From: Bacteroidota bacterium
GTDB taxonomy: Bacteria > Bacteroidota > Bacteroidia > Chitinophagales > LD1
DNA length: 5,171 bases
Assembly: GCA_018267355.1 (NCBI GenBank)
Contig: JAFDYP010000109.1
Coordinates: 1-5,171, forward strand
Direction: 5' to 3'
In this document: positions 1-5,171 of the stretch, one piece after another
Position numbering within the stretch: position 1 is the stretch's first letter
Layout of the letters: the number at the start of each line of letters is the position of its first letter
Translations under genes and position numbers: made by a program
The notes under the pieces: generated by a model
Told to the model about the DNA's origin: nothing
Databases searched by the model: none
Seen by the model: only the letters and a program-made list of their open reading frames with translations

Positions 1-26
1 AGTAGAAGCACATAAATAGTTTTCAT
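1..26 (-). CDS. N-terminal fragment of a leftward gene, possibly a secreted protein
   Basis: An ATG on the minus strand begins at position 26 and reads MKTIYVLL before the window ends, leaving a fragment of eight codons plus two bases. A lysine followed by a hydrophobic run is how many Bacteroidota signal peptides begin, so an exported protein is plausible, but eight residues cannot establish this. No Shine-Dalgarno sequence precedes the ATG, which is normal for the phylum. The same frame stays open upstream to at least about position 125, so the true start could lie further right. Gene identity and length cannot be judged here. Confidence 0.4.
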
Positions 27-146
27 AAGCCCAAGATAGCGCAGCCCGTGTAGAAAGTGAAAAGTGAACCATCGGCTAATCGCCCTATTTTTCCGACTAT
101 TCACCTCAAAATACCCAAAAAGGTGTATTGTTTTTCCTTCCATAGC

Positions 147-177
147 GTTCTATGTTTATAGTACCTAAAAATAGAAC
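147..177. repeat. 7-bp inverted repeat GTTCTAT/ATAGAAC
   Basis: GTTCTAT at 147-153 is the exact reverse complement of ATAGAAC at 171-177, with a 17-nt AT-rich loop between them. It could be a regulator-binding site for the gene leaving the window on the left, or a chance palindrome. There is no flanking T-tract that would mark it as an intrinsic terminator. Confidence 0.35.
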
Positions 178-214
178 CACCATGGCCACCATCATCGAAC
201 CATACTTCTACTGA

Positions 215-305
215 TCCCTGCGGGGAGTTTGCCGCAGGCGGCAATCCATAGCATAGACCTCTGGCAGGTCTGCACGGCAGTGATATGACAGCGCCCTGTA
301 GCGCT
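215..305. repeat. Cluster of four short hairpins downstream of the membrane-protein gene
   Basis: Four inverted repeats lie in 91 nt: TCCC/GGGA (215-218 with 223-226, 4-nt loop), TTGCCGC/GCGGCAA (229-235 with 238-244, 2-nt loop), AGACCT/AGGTCT (255-260 with 266-271, 5-nt loop), and AGCGC/GCGCT (290-294 with 301-305, 6-nt loop). The last abuts the TAA stop of the gene ending at 306, so in the leftward transcript it forms immediately after the stop codon. None is followed by a clear U-run in that transcript, so a classic intrinsic terminator is not supported. A REP-like dispersed element or a 3'-end stabilising structure are the alternatives. The pairings are read directly from the sequence; the function is inferred. 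Confidence 0.5.
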
Positions 306-980
306 TTATGCTTCATCAGTTTTCCTTTTCACCTCATAGCGGCGGGTCCAGTATAGGATCAGCGGCACGAGTATGGCCGAGGGCAGCAGCCAGGCCACAA
401 AGGCCCAGCTACCGGGCAGGAGGTCATGAGGCAGGTTGACCACTACAAAGGCGGTGATGGCAGCTATATACGCACCCATCATGCGCTGTAGGTGTGTGGT
501 GAGCCAGATATTGGTTATGGGCGACCGGCCGCTGTAGGCACGCAGGTCGGCACGCACCATGCGCGAGCTCACATATCCAAATGCTACAAACACGATCCCA
601 AAAGAATTGCCACGCATGATATGGTAGATGCCTATACCGATAAAGACGGCGCTGAAGACCGTCATGCCGCCCGTGAGCACCCAGTCTATCACTGCGGGTT
701 TTTGGCCGGAGGCCAGCCCCCTGAGCGATAGATACCGCGTACCTGTGCCGGTCATGTACAGCGTGAAGACGCCGATGATAAACAGGAAGTAGTTGGGGTG
801 CAGTACAGACAGCAGCAGCGAGCAGCCTGCCGCTACCAGCATACCGTAGAGGAAGACCCTGCCCGCAAAGCGGTGCAACTGGTCACCCTTGGGGCGCAGC
901 GCATTCACCGTGCCGGCTATGAGGCCCGCTCCTCCACCCACTATATGCAGCACGAGCAGCGCGCGAAACAGATCATCCAT
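306..980 (-). CDS. 7-TM membrane protein, DUF2306-like, function unknown
   Basis: This encodes a 224-residue integral inner-membrane protein of unknown biochemical role. I count about seven hydrophobic helices at roughly 4-24, 42-60, 64-80, 98-118, 125-139, 168-183 and 190-211, ending in a basic tail (RRYEVKRK) that the positive-inside rule places in the cytoplasm. The LHRFAGRVF stretch (residues 35-43) after helix 1 and the HLQRMMGAYIAAITAFVVVN stretch (163-182) resemble what I recall of Bacteroidota DUF2306-type proteins; that match is from memory, not a search. Histidines 12, 36, 61, 120 and 163 lie in or beside helices and could bind a cofactor, which is speculative. I chose the ATG at 980 because helix 1 begins there. 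An in-frame ATG at 1067 would add 29 basic, polar residues unlike a membrane-protein N-terminus. No Shine-Dalgarno sequence is present at either start. The gene ends in TAA directly before a hairpin cluster and has no evident operon partner. Confidence 0.82.
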   Translation of the reverse strand: MDDLFRALLVLHIVGGGAGLIAGTVNALRPKGDQLHRFAGRVFLYGMLVAAGCSLLLSVLHPNYFLFIIGVFTLYMTGTGTRYLSLRGLASGQKPAVIDWVLTGGMTVFSAVFIGIGIYHIMRGNSFGIVFVAFGYVSSRMVRADLRAYSGRSPITNIWLTTHLQRMMGAYIAAITAFVVVNLPHDLLPGSWAFVAWLLPSAILVPLILYWTRRYEVKRKTDEA

Positions 981-1094
981 ATACTCTAAGCTACACAAAT
1001 ATCTGAAACGCTTCGCACCCTGCACTCTGACATGTGCAAGCCTTTGGCTGAAAGAAAATACTGACAAGAATCTGAATAACTATACCTGCCCCTG
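981..1094. other. Spacer between the membrane-protein gene and a divergent small ORF
   Basis: If the small ORF to the right is real, this 114-nt spacer would contain promoters in both directions. If the upstream ATG at 1067 were used by the membrane-protein gene, most of it would instead be coding. I see a weak hairpin, AGCC-TTT-GGCT (1039-1049), and a GATATTTG on the minus strand close to the gene start that only partly matches the Bacteroidota -7 motif. No convincing -33 partner is at the right distance, so no promoter is called. Confidence 0.35.
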
Positions 1095-1277
1095 ATGTGC
1101 GTCTCGCTGTATCCCGATCAGGGCAATACTGCGCTATGGACTGAGCATGCGCGTGAGCTGAGCGATATCGTGCACCTGCGCATGAACGACATGATGGAGC
1201 GCTATGGCCGCGATGGTGAGGATATAGGCGACTATCTAGTCAGGGAGAGTGATGCTTGTCCTATTGTCATTCCGTAG
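1095..1277 (+). CDS. Small ORF, 60 aa, unrecognised; possible gene remnant
   Basis: The predicted product has a charged, helix-friendly composition with little low complexity (for example TEHARELSDIVHLRMNDMM at about residues 16-34 and ERYGRDGEDIGDYLVRE at about 35-51). This reads more like real protein than most antisense frames here, and its codon choice, including ATA for Ile beside GC-rich third positions, resembles the neighbouring genes. I do not recognise a family. An in-frame TAA at 1077-1079 precedes the ATG, so it is not simply a 3' fragment of a longer frame unless mutated. Its last residues (about VIP) and its TAG are supplied by the inverted repeat starting near 1265. The original frame may therefore have been longer and been cut by arrival of that repeat. 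It points towards the 3' end of metH and away from the membrane-protein gene. Alternatives are a small functional gene, a decayed fragment or a chance frame. Confidence 0.33.
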   Translation: MCVSLYPDQGNTALWTEHARELSDIVHLRMNDMMERYGRDGEDIGDYLVRESDACPIVIP

Positions 1278-1346
1278 CAGAGCGTAGGAATCTTGTATTA
1301 GAGAGTCCCCGAGTACAAGATGTCTTCGTTTCACTATGACATGACA
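1265..1346. repeat. Imperfect inverted-repeat intergenic element (TGTCATTCCG type)
   Basis: The left arm runs from TGTCAT (1265-1270) to ATCTTGTA (1290-1297). The right arm runs from TACAAGAT (1314-1321) to ATGACA, which occurs twice in overlap at 1336-1341 and 1341-1346. The inner 8 bp and outer 6 bp pair perfectly; the middle pairs only in part, and the loop is about 16 nt. The left arm (TGTCATTCCGTAG, then AGGAATCT) resembles a dispersed intergenic repeat I recall from Bacteroidota genomes; that recognition is from memory. It sits 14 nt beyond the metH stop, between two convergent frames, so the transcript hairpin could end or protect metH mRNA. No U-run follows on either strand, so termination is uncertain. 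The better-kept inner and outer ends suggest an older copy that has diverged. Confidence 0.6.
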
Positions 1347-1359
1347 GTCACAGAAAACA

Positions 1360-4300
1360 TCAATACCCCAGATTAGGCCCCAGCCACCTTTCCATTTCGG
1401 CTACAGAGAGGCCCTTGAGGCGTGCGAGGTTTTCTACCTGGTCCTTGGCTATCTTGCCTACGCCGAAGTATTTTGCTTCTGCATTGGCAAAATACCAGCC
1501 GCTCACGGAGGCGGTGGGTAGCATGGCATAGGACGAGGTGAGGGTGATGCCTGTGTTCTTCTCTACATCCAGCAGCTGCCAGATGGTCGGCTTCTCGGTG
1601 TGGTCTGGGCAGGCAGGGTAGCCCGGTGCGGGGCGTATGCCCTGGTACTGCTCGCTTATCAGCGCATCGTTGGTGAGCTTTTCGTCCTGCGCGTAGCCCC
1701 AGTATTCCCGGCGCACACGCTCATGCAGCCGCTCAGCAAAGGCCTCTGCCAGACGGTCAGCCAGCGCCTTGAGCATGATGGCTGAGTAGTCGTCATGATT
1801 GGCCTCAAACTCCTTCACCTTGGCCTCTATATTGCCACCCGCCGTCACCGCAAAGGCGCCGATATAGTCCTCGCGGCCTGAGTCCTCCGGCGCGATGAAG
1901 TCTGCCAGGGAAATATTCTTTTGCGTGCCTTCTTTCTTTGTCTGCTGGCGCATCTGGTGAAAGGCCACCTCGCCACCGGCGCTGTCATCAGCAGCCTGGG
2001 CCCTATCCTTATCCGCAGCGTGCACGATGATACTTTCGTCCCTCGTATTGGCCGGGAAGATGCCTATTACTCCTGTGGCGGTGATCCACTTTTCGGCTAT
2101 CACTTTTTGCAGCATCTCCTGTGCATCGGTGTAGAGTTTTTTGGCCTCGGCGCCATACTTGTCACTCTCCAGCACACGCGGATAGGTACCGGAGATACCC
2201 CACGAGCTGAAGAACGGCGACCAGTCTATATACGCCGCCAGCTCCGCTATCGGATAGTCTTCAAATACCTTCACACCGGTGAAGTTTGGCTTCTTTATCT
2301 CCGCCTTGGTCCAGTCTATGGCATACTTGTTTCGCCGCGCCTCTGCCAGAGATACATACTCCACCTCAGACTGCCGCGAGAGAAACTGCTCACGCATCCT
2401 GTCATACTCCTCGCGCAGCTCCTGTGCGGTAGTAGCGCCGGTATCTTTGCTCAGCAGATTGCTGGCTACGGTCACAGCCTTAGACGCATCCAGCACATGC
2501 ACCACAGGGCCACTGTAGGCCGGGGCTACCTTCACCGCCGTGTGCAGCTTAGACGTCGTAGCGCCGCCCACCATCAGCGGGGTCTTCATACCGAGGCGCT
2601 CCATCTCTTTGGCCACGTGCACCATCTCATCCAGGCTCGGCGTGATCAGGCCGCTGAGGCCTATGATGTCCGCATTCACCTCACGCGCTTTCTCCAGTAT
2701 TTTATCTGCCGGCACCATCACGCCTATGTCTACTATCTCGTAGTTATTGCAGGCCAGCACCACGCCTACTATGTTCTTGCCTATGTCGTGTACGTCACCC
2801 TTGACCGTAGCGAGCAGGATGCGTCCTGCGCCGCTTTTATCAGCGTTCTTTTTCTTCTCCTCTGCGAGGAAAGGCTCCAGGTACGCCACCGACTTCTTCA
2901 TCACCCGCGCAGACTTCACGACTTGCGGCAGAAACATCTTGCCACTGCCAAAGAGGTCGCCCACGATATTCATACCGGCCATCAGCGGGCCCTCTATCAC
3001 ATGCAGCGGGCGGCCGTATTTCTGGCGTGCTTCTTCGGTGTCTGCTTCGATATGCTCTACGATGCCCTTCACCAGTGCGTGAGACAGGCGCTCTTCCACG
3101 GTGCCCTTGCGCCACTCCTCATCTGCTACTTCAGCCTTGTCTTTTTTCTTCACCGTCTCGGCAAAGGCTAACAGTCGTTCGGTAGCGTCTTCGCGGCGGT
3201 CCAGCAGCACGTCTTCCACACGCTCCAGCAGGTCCTTAGGTATATCGTCATACACCTCGAGCATAGACGGATTCACGATGCCCATGTCCATGCCGTGGCG
3301 GATAGCATGATAAAGGAAGGCCGAGTGCATGGCCTCCCGCACAGGGTTATTGCCACGGAAGGAGAAGGACACATTGCTCACGCCACCACTCACGTGTGCA
3401 TGAGGCAGGTTCTCGCGTATCCACTTTGTAGCGCGGAAGAAGTCGAGGGCATTTTGCCTATGCTCCTCCATGCCCGTAGCCACGGGAAATATGTTTGGGT
3501 CAAAGATGATATCCTCTGCGGGAAAGCCTACACGATCTACGAGGATGCGGTATGATCTTTCGCAGATCTCTATGCGCCGCTCGTAGCTGTCTGCCTGTCC
3601 GACTTCGTCGAAAGCCATCACGATCACAGCAGCACCGTATTGCTTTACCAGCTCCGCCTGGCGGATAAACTCTGCTTCGCCGCCTTTCAGCGAGATAGAG
3701 TTGACGATGCCTTTGCCCTGCAGGCACTTGAGGCCCGCTTCTATTATTTCAAACTTAGACGAGTCTACCATCACCGGCACGCGGGCTATATCCGGCTCAG
3801 AGGCGGTGAGGTTGATAAAGCGCTGCATGGCATCTACGCCATCCAGCATGCCCTCGTCCATATTGATATCTATCACCTGTGCGCCGCCCTCTACCTGGTC
3901 AGTAGCGATGCTCAGCGCCTCATCGTATTTATTATCCTTGATCAGTTTGAGAAACTTGGCAGAGCCTGTCACATTGGTGCGCTCGCCTACGTTCATGAAG
4001 TTGGACTCCGGCGTGACCGTCAGCGGCTCGAGGCCAGAGAGCTGCATGAACTGGATACGCCTCGGCTTCTTCCTCGGCGGGTATTTTGCAGCGATCTCTG
4101 CAAAGACCTTCGTATGGTCCGGCGTAGTGCCACAGCAGCCGCCTATGATATTGATGAAACCTGACTTGATGAATTCCTCCACATCGCTGCCCATCATCTG
4201 CGGTGTCTCATCATAGCCACCAAAGGCGTTGGGCAGGCCCGCATTAGGATAGCAGCTCATCCAGGTGTGCGAGACATTGGAGAGCGTCTCTACATACGGA

Positions 4301-5052
4301 CGCATATCTTTTGCTCCTAGTGCACAGTTCAGACCTACGGAGAAGAGATTGGCATGCTTCACCGACACCCAAAAGGCTTCAGTAGTTTGTCCGCTCAGTG
4401 TACGGCCGCTCTGGTCGGTGATCGTACCGGATACGGAGACAGGGAGGTTAGTACCCTTCTCCTTCTGCACCTGCTGTATGGCAAAGAGCGCAGCCTTGCA
4501 GTTCAGCGTGTCAAACACGGTCTCTACCAGCAGCCAGTCAGCGCCGCCATCTATCAGGCCGCGTGCCTGCTCGCTATAGGCCTCTACCAGCTGGTCAAAG
4601 GTGATGGCGCGGTAGCCGGGATTATTGACATCGGGAGAGATAGAGGCGGTCCTATTGGTCGGACCAAAGGCACCTGCTACGAAGCGCGGCTTGTCAGGAT
4701 TGGCTTTATTAAACTCTTCGGCTACCTCTTTAGCGATCCTGGCAGACTCATAGTTGAGCTGATAGGCCAAGTGCTCCAGGTGGTAGTCAGCCTGCGCGAT
4801 AGTGGTAGAGGAGAATGTATTGGTCTCTACGATGTCTGCGCCTGCGGCGAAATACTGCCGGTGTATCTCCTTGATCACCTCCGGCTTTGTGATAGAGAGG
4901 AGGTCATTATTGCCCTTCAGGTCATGCTTGTGATCTTTCAGTATCTCTCCGCGGAAGTCTTCCTCCGTCAGTTTATAGCGCTGTATCATGGTGCCCATAG
5001 CGCCATCGAGTACGAGTATCTTTTCTTCTGCCAGCTGTGCCAGTGTCTTCAT
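1360..5052 (-). CDS. metH: Cobalamin-dependent methionine synthase (5-methyltetrahydrofolate-homocysteine methyltransferase)
   Basis: This cytoplasmic enzyme moves a methyl group from 5-methyltetrahydrofolate to cob(I)alamin and then to homocysteine, giving methionine and tetrahydrofolate. At 1230 residues it is a complete four-module protein, close to the 1227 of E. coli MetH. The homocysteine module (about 1-325) has LDGAMGT (15-21), VETNTF (75-80) and the zinc ligands C243, C306 and C307. The folate module (about 350-630) has [34 protein letters not shown] and [14 protein letters not shown]. The cobalamin module has a helical cap (about 650-730) and then DxHxxG at D753-H755-G758, where H755 is the lower axial cobalt ligand, plus S800 and S806 in the GLSGLITPS stretch. 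The reactivation module (about 900-1230) has YIDWSPFF with D943, [15 protein letters not shown] from R1140, and [15 protein letters not shown] (1185-1199) for AdoMet. The ATG at 5052 matches the family N-terminus. There is no Shine-Dalgarno sequence; a heptamer-repeat leader precedes it. No frameshift or missing key residue was seen. Confidence 0.98.
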   Translation of the reverse strand: MKTLAQLAEEKILVLDGAMGTMIQRYKLTEEDFRGEILKDHKHDLKGNNDLLSITKPEVIKEIHRQYFAAGADIVETNTFSSTTIAQADYHLEHLAYQLNYESARIAKEVAEEFNKANPDKPRFVAGAFGPTNRTASISPDVNNPGYRAITFDQLVEAYSEQARGLIDGGADWLLVETVFDTLNCKAALFAIQQVQKEKGTNLPVSVSGTITDQSGRTLSGQTTEAFWVSVKHANLFSVGLNCALGAKDMRPYVETLSNVSHTWMSCYPNAGLPNAFGGYDETPQMMGSDVEEFIKSGFINIIGGCCGTTPDHTKVFAEIAAKYPPRKKPRRIQFMQLSGLEPLTVTPESNFMNVGERTNVTGSAKFLKLIKDNKYDEALSIATDQVEGGAQVIDINMDEGMLDGVDAMQRFINLTASEPDIARVPVMVDSSKFEIIEAGLKCLQGKGIVNSISLKGGEAEFIRQAELVKQYGAAVIVMAFDEVGQADSYERRIEICERSYRILVDRVGFPAEDIIFDPNIFPVATGMEEHRQNALDFFRATKWIRENLPHAHVSGGVSNVSFSFRGNNPVREAMHSAFLYHAIRHGMDMGIVNPSMLEVYDDIPKDLLERVEDVLLDRREDATERLLAFAETVKKKDKAEVADEEWRKGTVEERLSHALVKGIVEHIEADTEEARQKYGRPLHVIEGPLMAGMNIVGDLFGSGKMFLPQVVKSARVMKKSVAYLEPFLAEEKKKNADKSGAGRILLATVKGDVHDIGKNIVGVVLACNNYEIVDIGVMVPADKILEKAREVNADIIGLSGLITPSLDEMVHVAKEMERLGMKTPLMVGGATTSKLHTAVKVAPAYSGPVVHVLDASKAVTVASNLLSKDTGATTAQELREEYDRMREQFLSRQSEVEYVSLAEARRNKYAIDWTKAEIKKPNFTGVKVFEDYPIAELAAYIDWSPFFSSWGISGTYPRVLESDKYGAEAKKLYTDAQEMLQKVIAEKWITATGVIGIFPANTRDESIIVHAADKDRAQAADDSAGGEVAFHQMRQQTKKEGTQKNISLADFIAPEDSGREDYIGAFAVTAGGNIEAKVKEFEANHDDYSAIMLKALADRLAEAFAERLHERVRREYWGYAQDEKLTNDALISEQYQGIRPAPGYPACPDHTEKPTIWQLLDVEKNTGITLTSSYAMLPTASVSGWYFANAEAKYFGVGKIAKDQVENLARLKGLSVAEMERWLGPNLGY

Positions 5053-5054
5053 CT

Positions 5055-5137
5055 ATCTTAGTATTTAGTAGTCAGTATTGAGTATTAAGACAATGCCTTT
5101 GCGCACAGGTATTGAGTAGTGCGTAGTGAGTATTGAG
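5055..5137 (-). repeat. Heptamer tandem-repeat leader upstream of metH
   Basis: On the plus strand, nine 7-nt units close to TATTGAG form two exact-register blocks. Block one is ATCTTAG, TATTTAG, TAGTCAG, TATTGAG, TATTAAG (5055-5089). Block two is TATTGAG, TAGTGCG, TAGTGAG, TATTGAG (5110-5137). A 20-nt non-repeat spacer (5090-5109) separates them. On the metH coding strand the unit reads CTCAATA, and the array ends 2 nt before the ATG. It would therefore form an unstructured, G-poor 5' leader where a Shine-Dalgarno sequence would otherwise lie. A role in ribosome access, phase variation or no role at all are all possible. The periodicity is directly visible; function is unknown. No cobalamin or SAM riboswitch fold is recognisable in the 119 nt available upstream. 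Confidence 0.75.
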
Positions 5138-5171
5138 ATAATACCAATACAATAGCCGTATACAATATGAT

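Larger units (their letters stand above)
27..305. other. Intergenic region without a convincing gene
   Basis: This spacer separates the leftward gene fragment at the window edge from the stop codon of the membrane-protein gene. It is AT-rich between about 85 and 180 and GC-rich between about 210 and 305. A 71-codon leftward frame (101-316) crosses it but lacks coding character. The region holds a short tandem duplication of AGTGAAA-like sequence near 54-67, an inverted repeat at 147-177, and a cluster of hairpins at 215-305, the last two listed separately. A promoter for the gene fragment would be expected in the AT-rich half, but I found no clean match to the Bacteroidota -33/-7 consensus (TTTG and TAnnTTTG). 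Confidence 0.5.

Noticed and set aside
101..316. 71-codon leftward frame overlapping the end of the membrane-protein gene
   Set aside because: Its product is a mix of Pro/Gly/Ala-rich and random-looking sequence, and much of it is encoded by the hairpin cluster at 215-305. The overlap with the upstream stop codon looks incidental.
1314..1346. Intrinsic terminator after metH
   Set aside because: A hairpin exists, but no U-run follows its stem in the metH transcript direction, so it was listed as a repeat rather than a terminator.
1921..3171. 416-codon open frame on the plus strand inside metH
   Set aside because: It is antisense to the conserved folate, cap and cobalamin modules of metH. Its product is rich in His, Arg, Leu and Tyr with no recognisable domain, as expected for a mirror frame of a GC-rich gene.
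3640..4216. Two overlapping plus-strand frames of 171 and 174 codons
   Set aside because: Both are antisense to intact, conserved metH sequence and have no domain-like features.
4354..5061. 235-codon plus-strand frame over the metH 5' end
   Set aside because: It lies antisense to the homocysteine module, shows no domain, and its stop falls just past the metH start. It is a shadow of metH.
5110..5137. CRISPR-like array ahead of metH
   Set aside because: The repeats are 7 nt long and directly adjoining, without unique spacers of regular length, so this is a simple tandem repeat.
5053..5171. Cobalamin or SAM riboswitch upstream of metH
   Set aside because: This was considered because metH genes are often so controlled, but the 119 nt present are mostly heptamer repeat and AT-rich sequence, with no conserved B12-box or SAM-I core. 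One could still exist beyond 5171.

Overview
The window looks like ordinary chromosomal DNA from a member of the Bacteroidota, possibly near the Chitinophagaceae. The reasons are the lack of Shine-Dalgarno sequences at the likely starts, a short-period repeat leader ahead of the largest gene, a 7-TM membrane protein of a type I associate with this phylum, and an intergenic inverted repeat whose sequence I recall from such genomes. Third codon positions are fairly GC-rich, yet isoleucine is often ATA. The lineage is an inference; no rRNA or other marker gene is present.

Layout from left to right. Positions 1-26 hold the first eight codons of a leftward gene that leaves the window. Positions 27-305 carry no convincing gene but contain several inverted repeats, four of them packed into 215-305. 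Positions 306-980 encode a leftward 224-residue membrane protein that resembles DUF2306-type proteins. Positions 981-1094 are a spacer. Positions 1095-1277 are a small rightward ORF of uncertain status. Its stop codon lies inside an imperfect inverted repeat at 1265-1346. Positions 1360-5052 are a complete leftward metH, cobalamin-dependent methionine synthase, with all four modules and the key zinc, cobalamin and AdoMet motifs. Between 5055 and 5137, just ahead of its start, lie nine degenerate copies of a 7-nt repeat in two blocks.

Only metH has an assignable pathway: it makes methionine from homocysteine and regenerates tetrahydrofolate from 5-methyltetrahydrofolate. It appears to be transcribed alone, since about 380 nt containing an opposing ORF and a hairpin separate it from the next leftward gene. 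No metF, cobalamin transporter or riboswitch is visible, although only 119 nt upstream of metH are in the window.

I found no defence system, mobile element with a transposase, CRISPR array or RNA gene. The items most worth a second look are the non-coding repeats (heptamer leader, hairpin cluster, inverted repeat) and the small ORF. I do not claim a new biological system.
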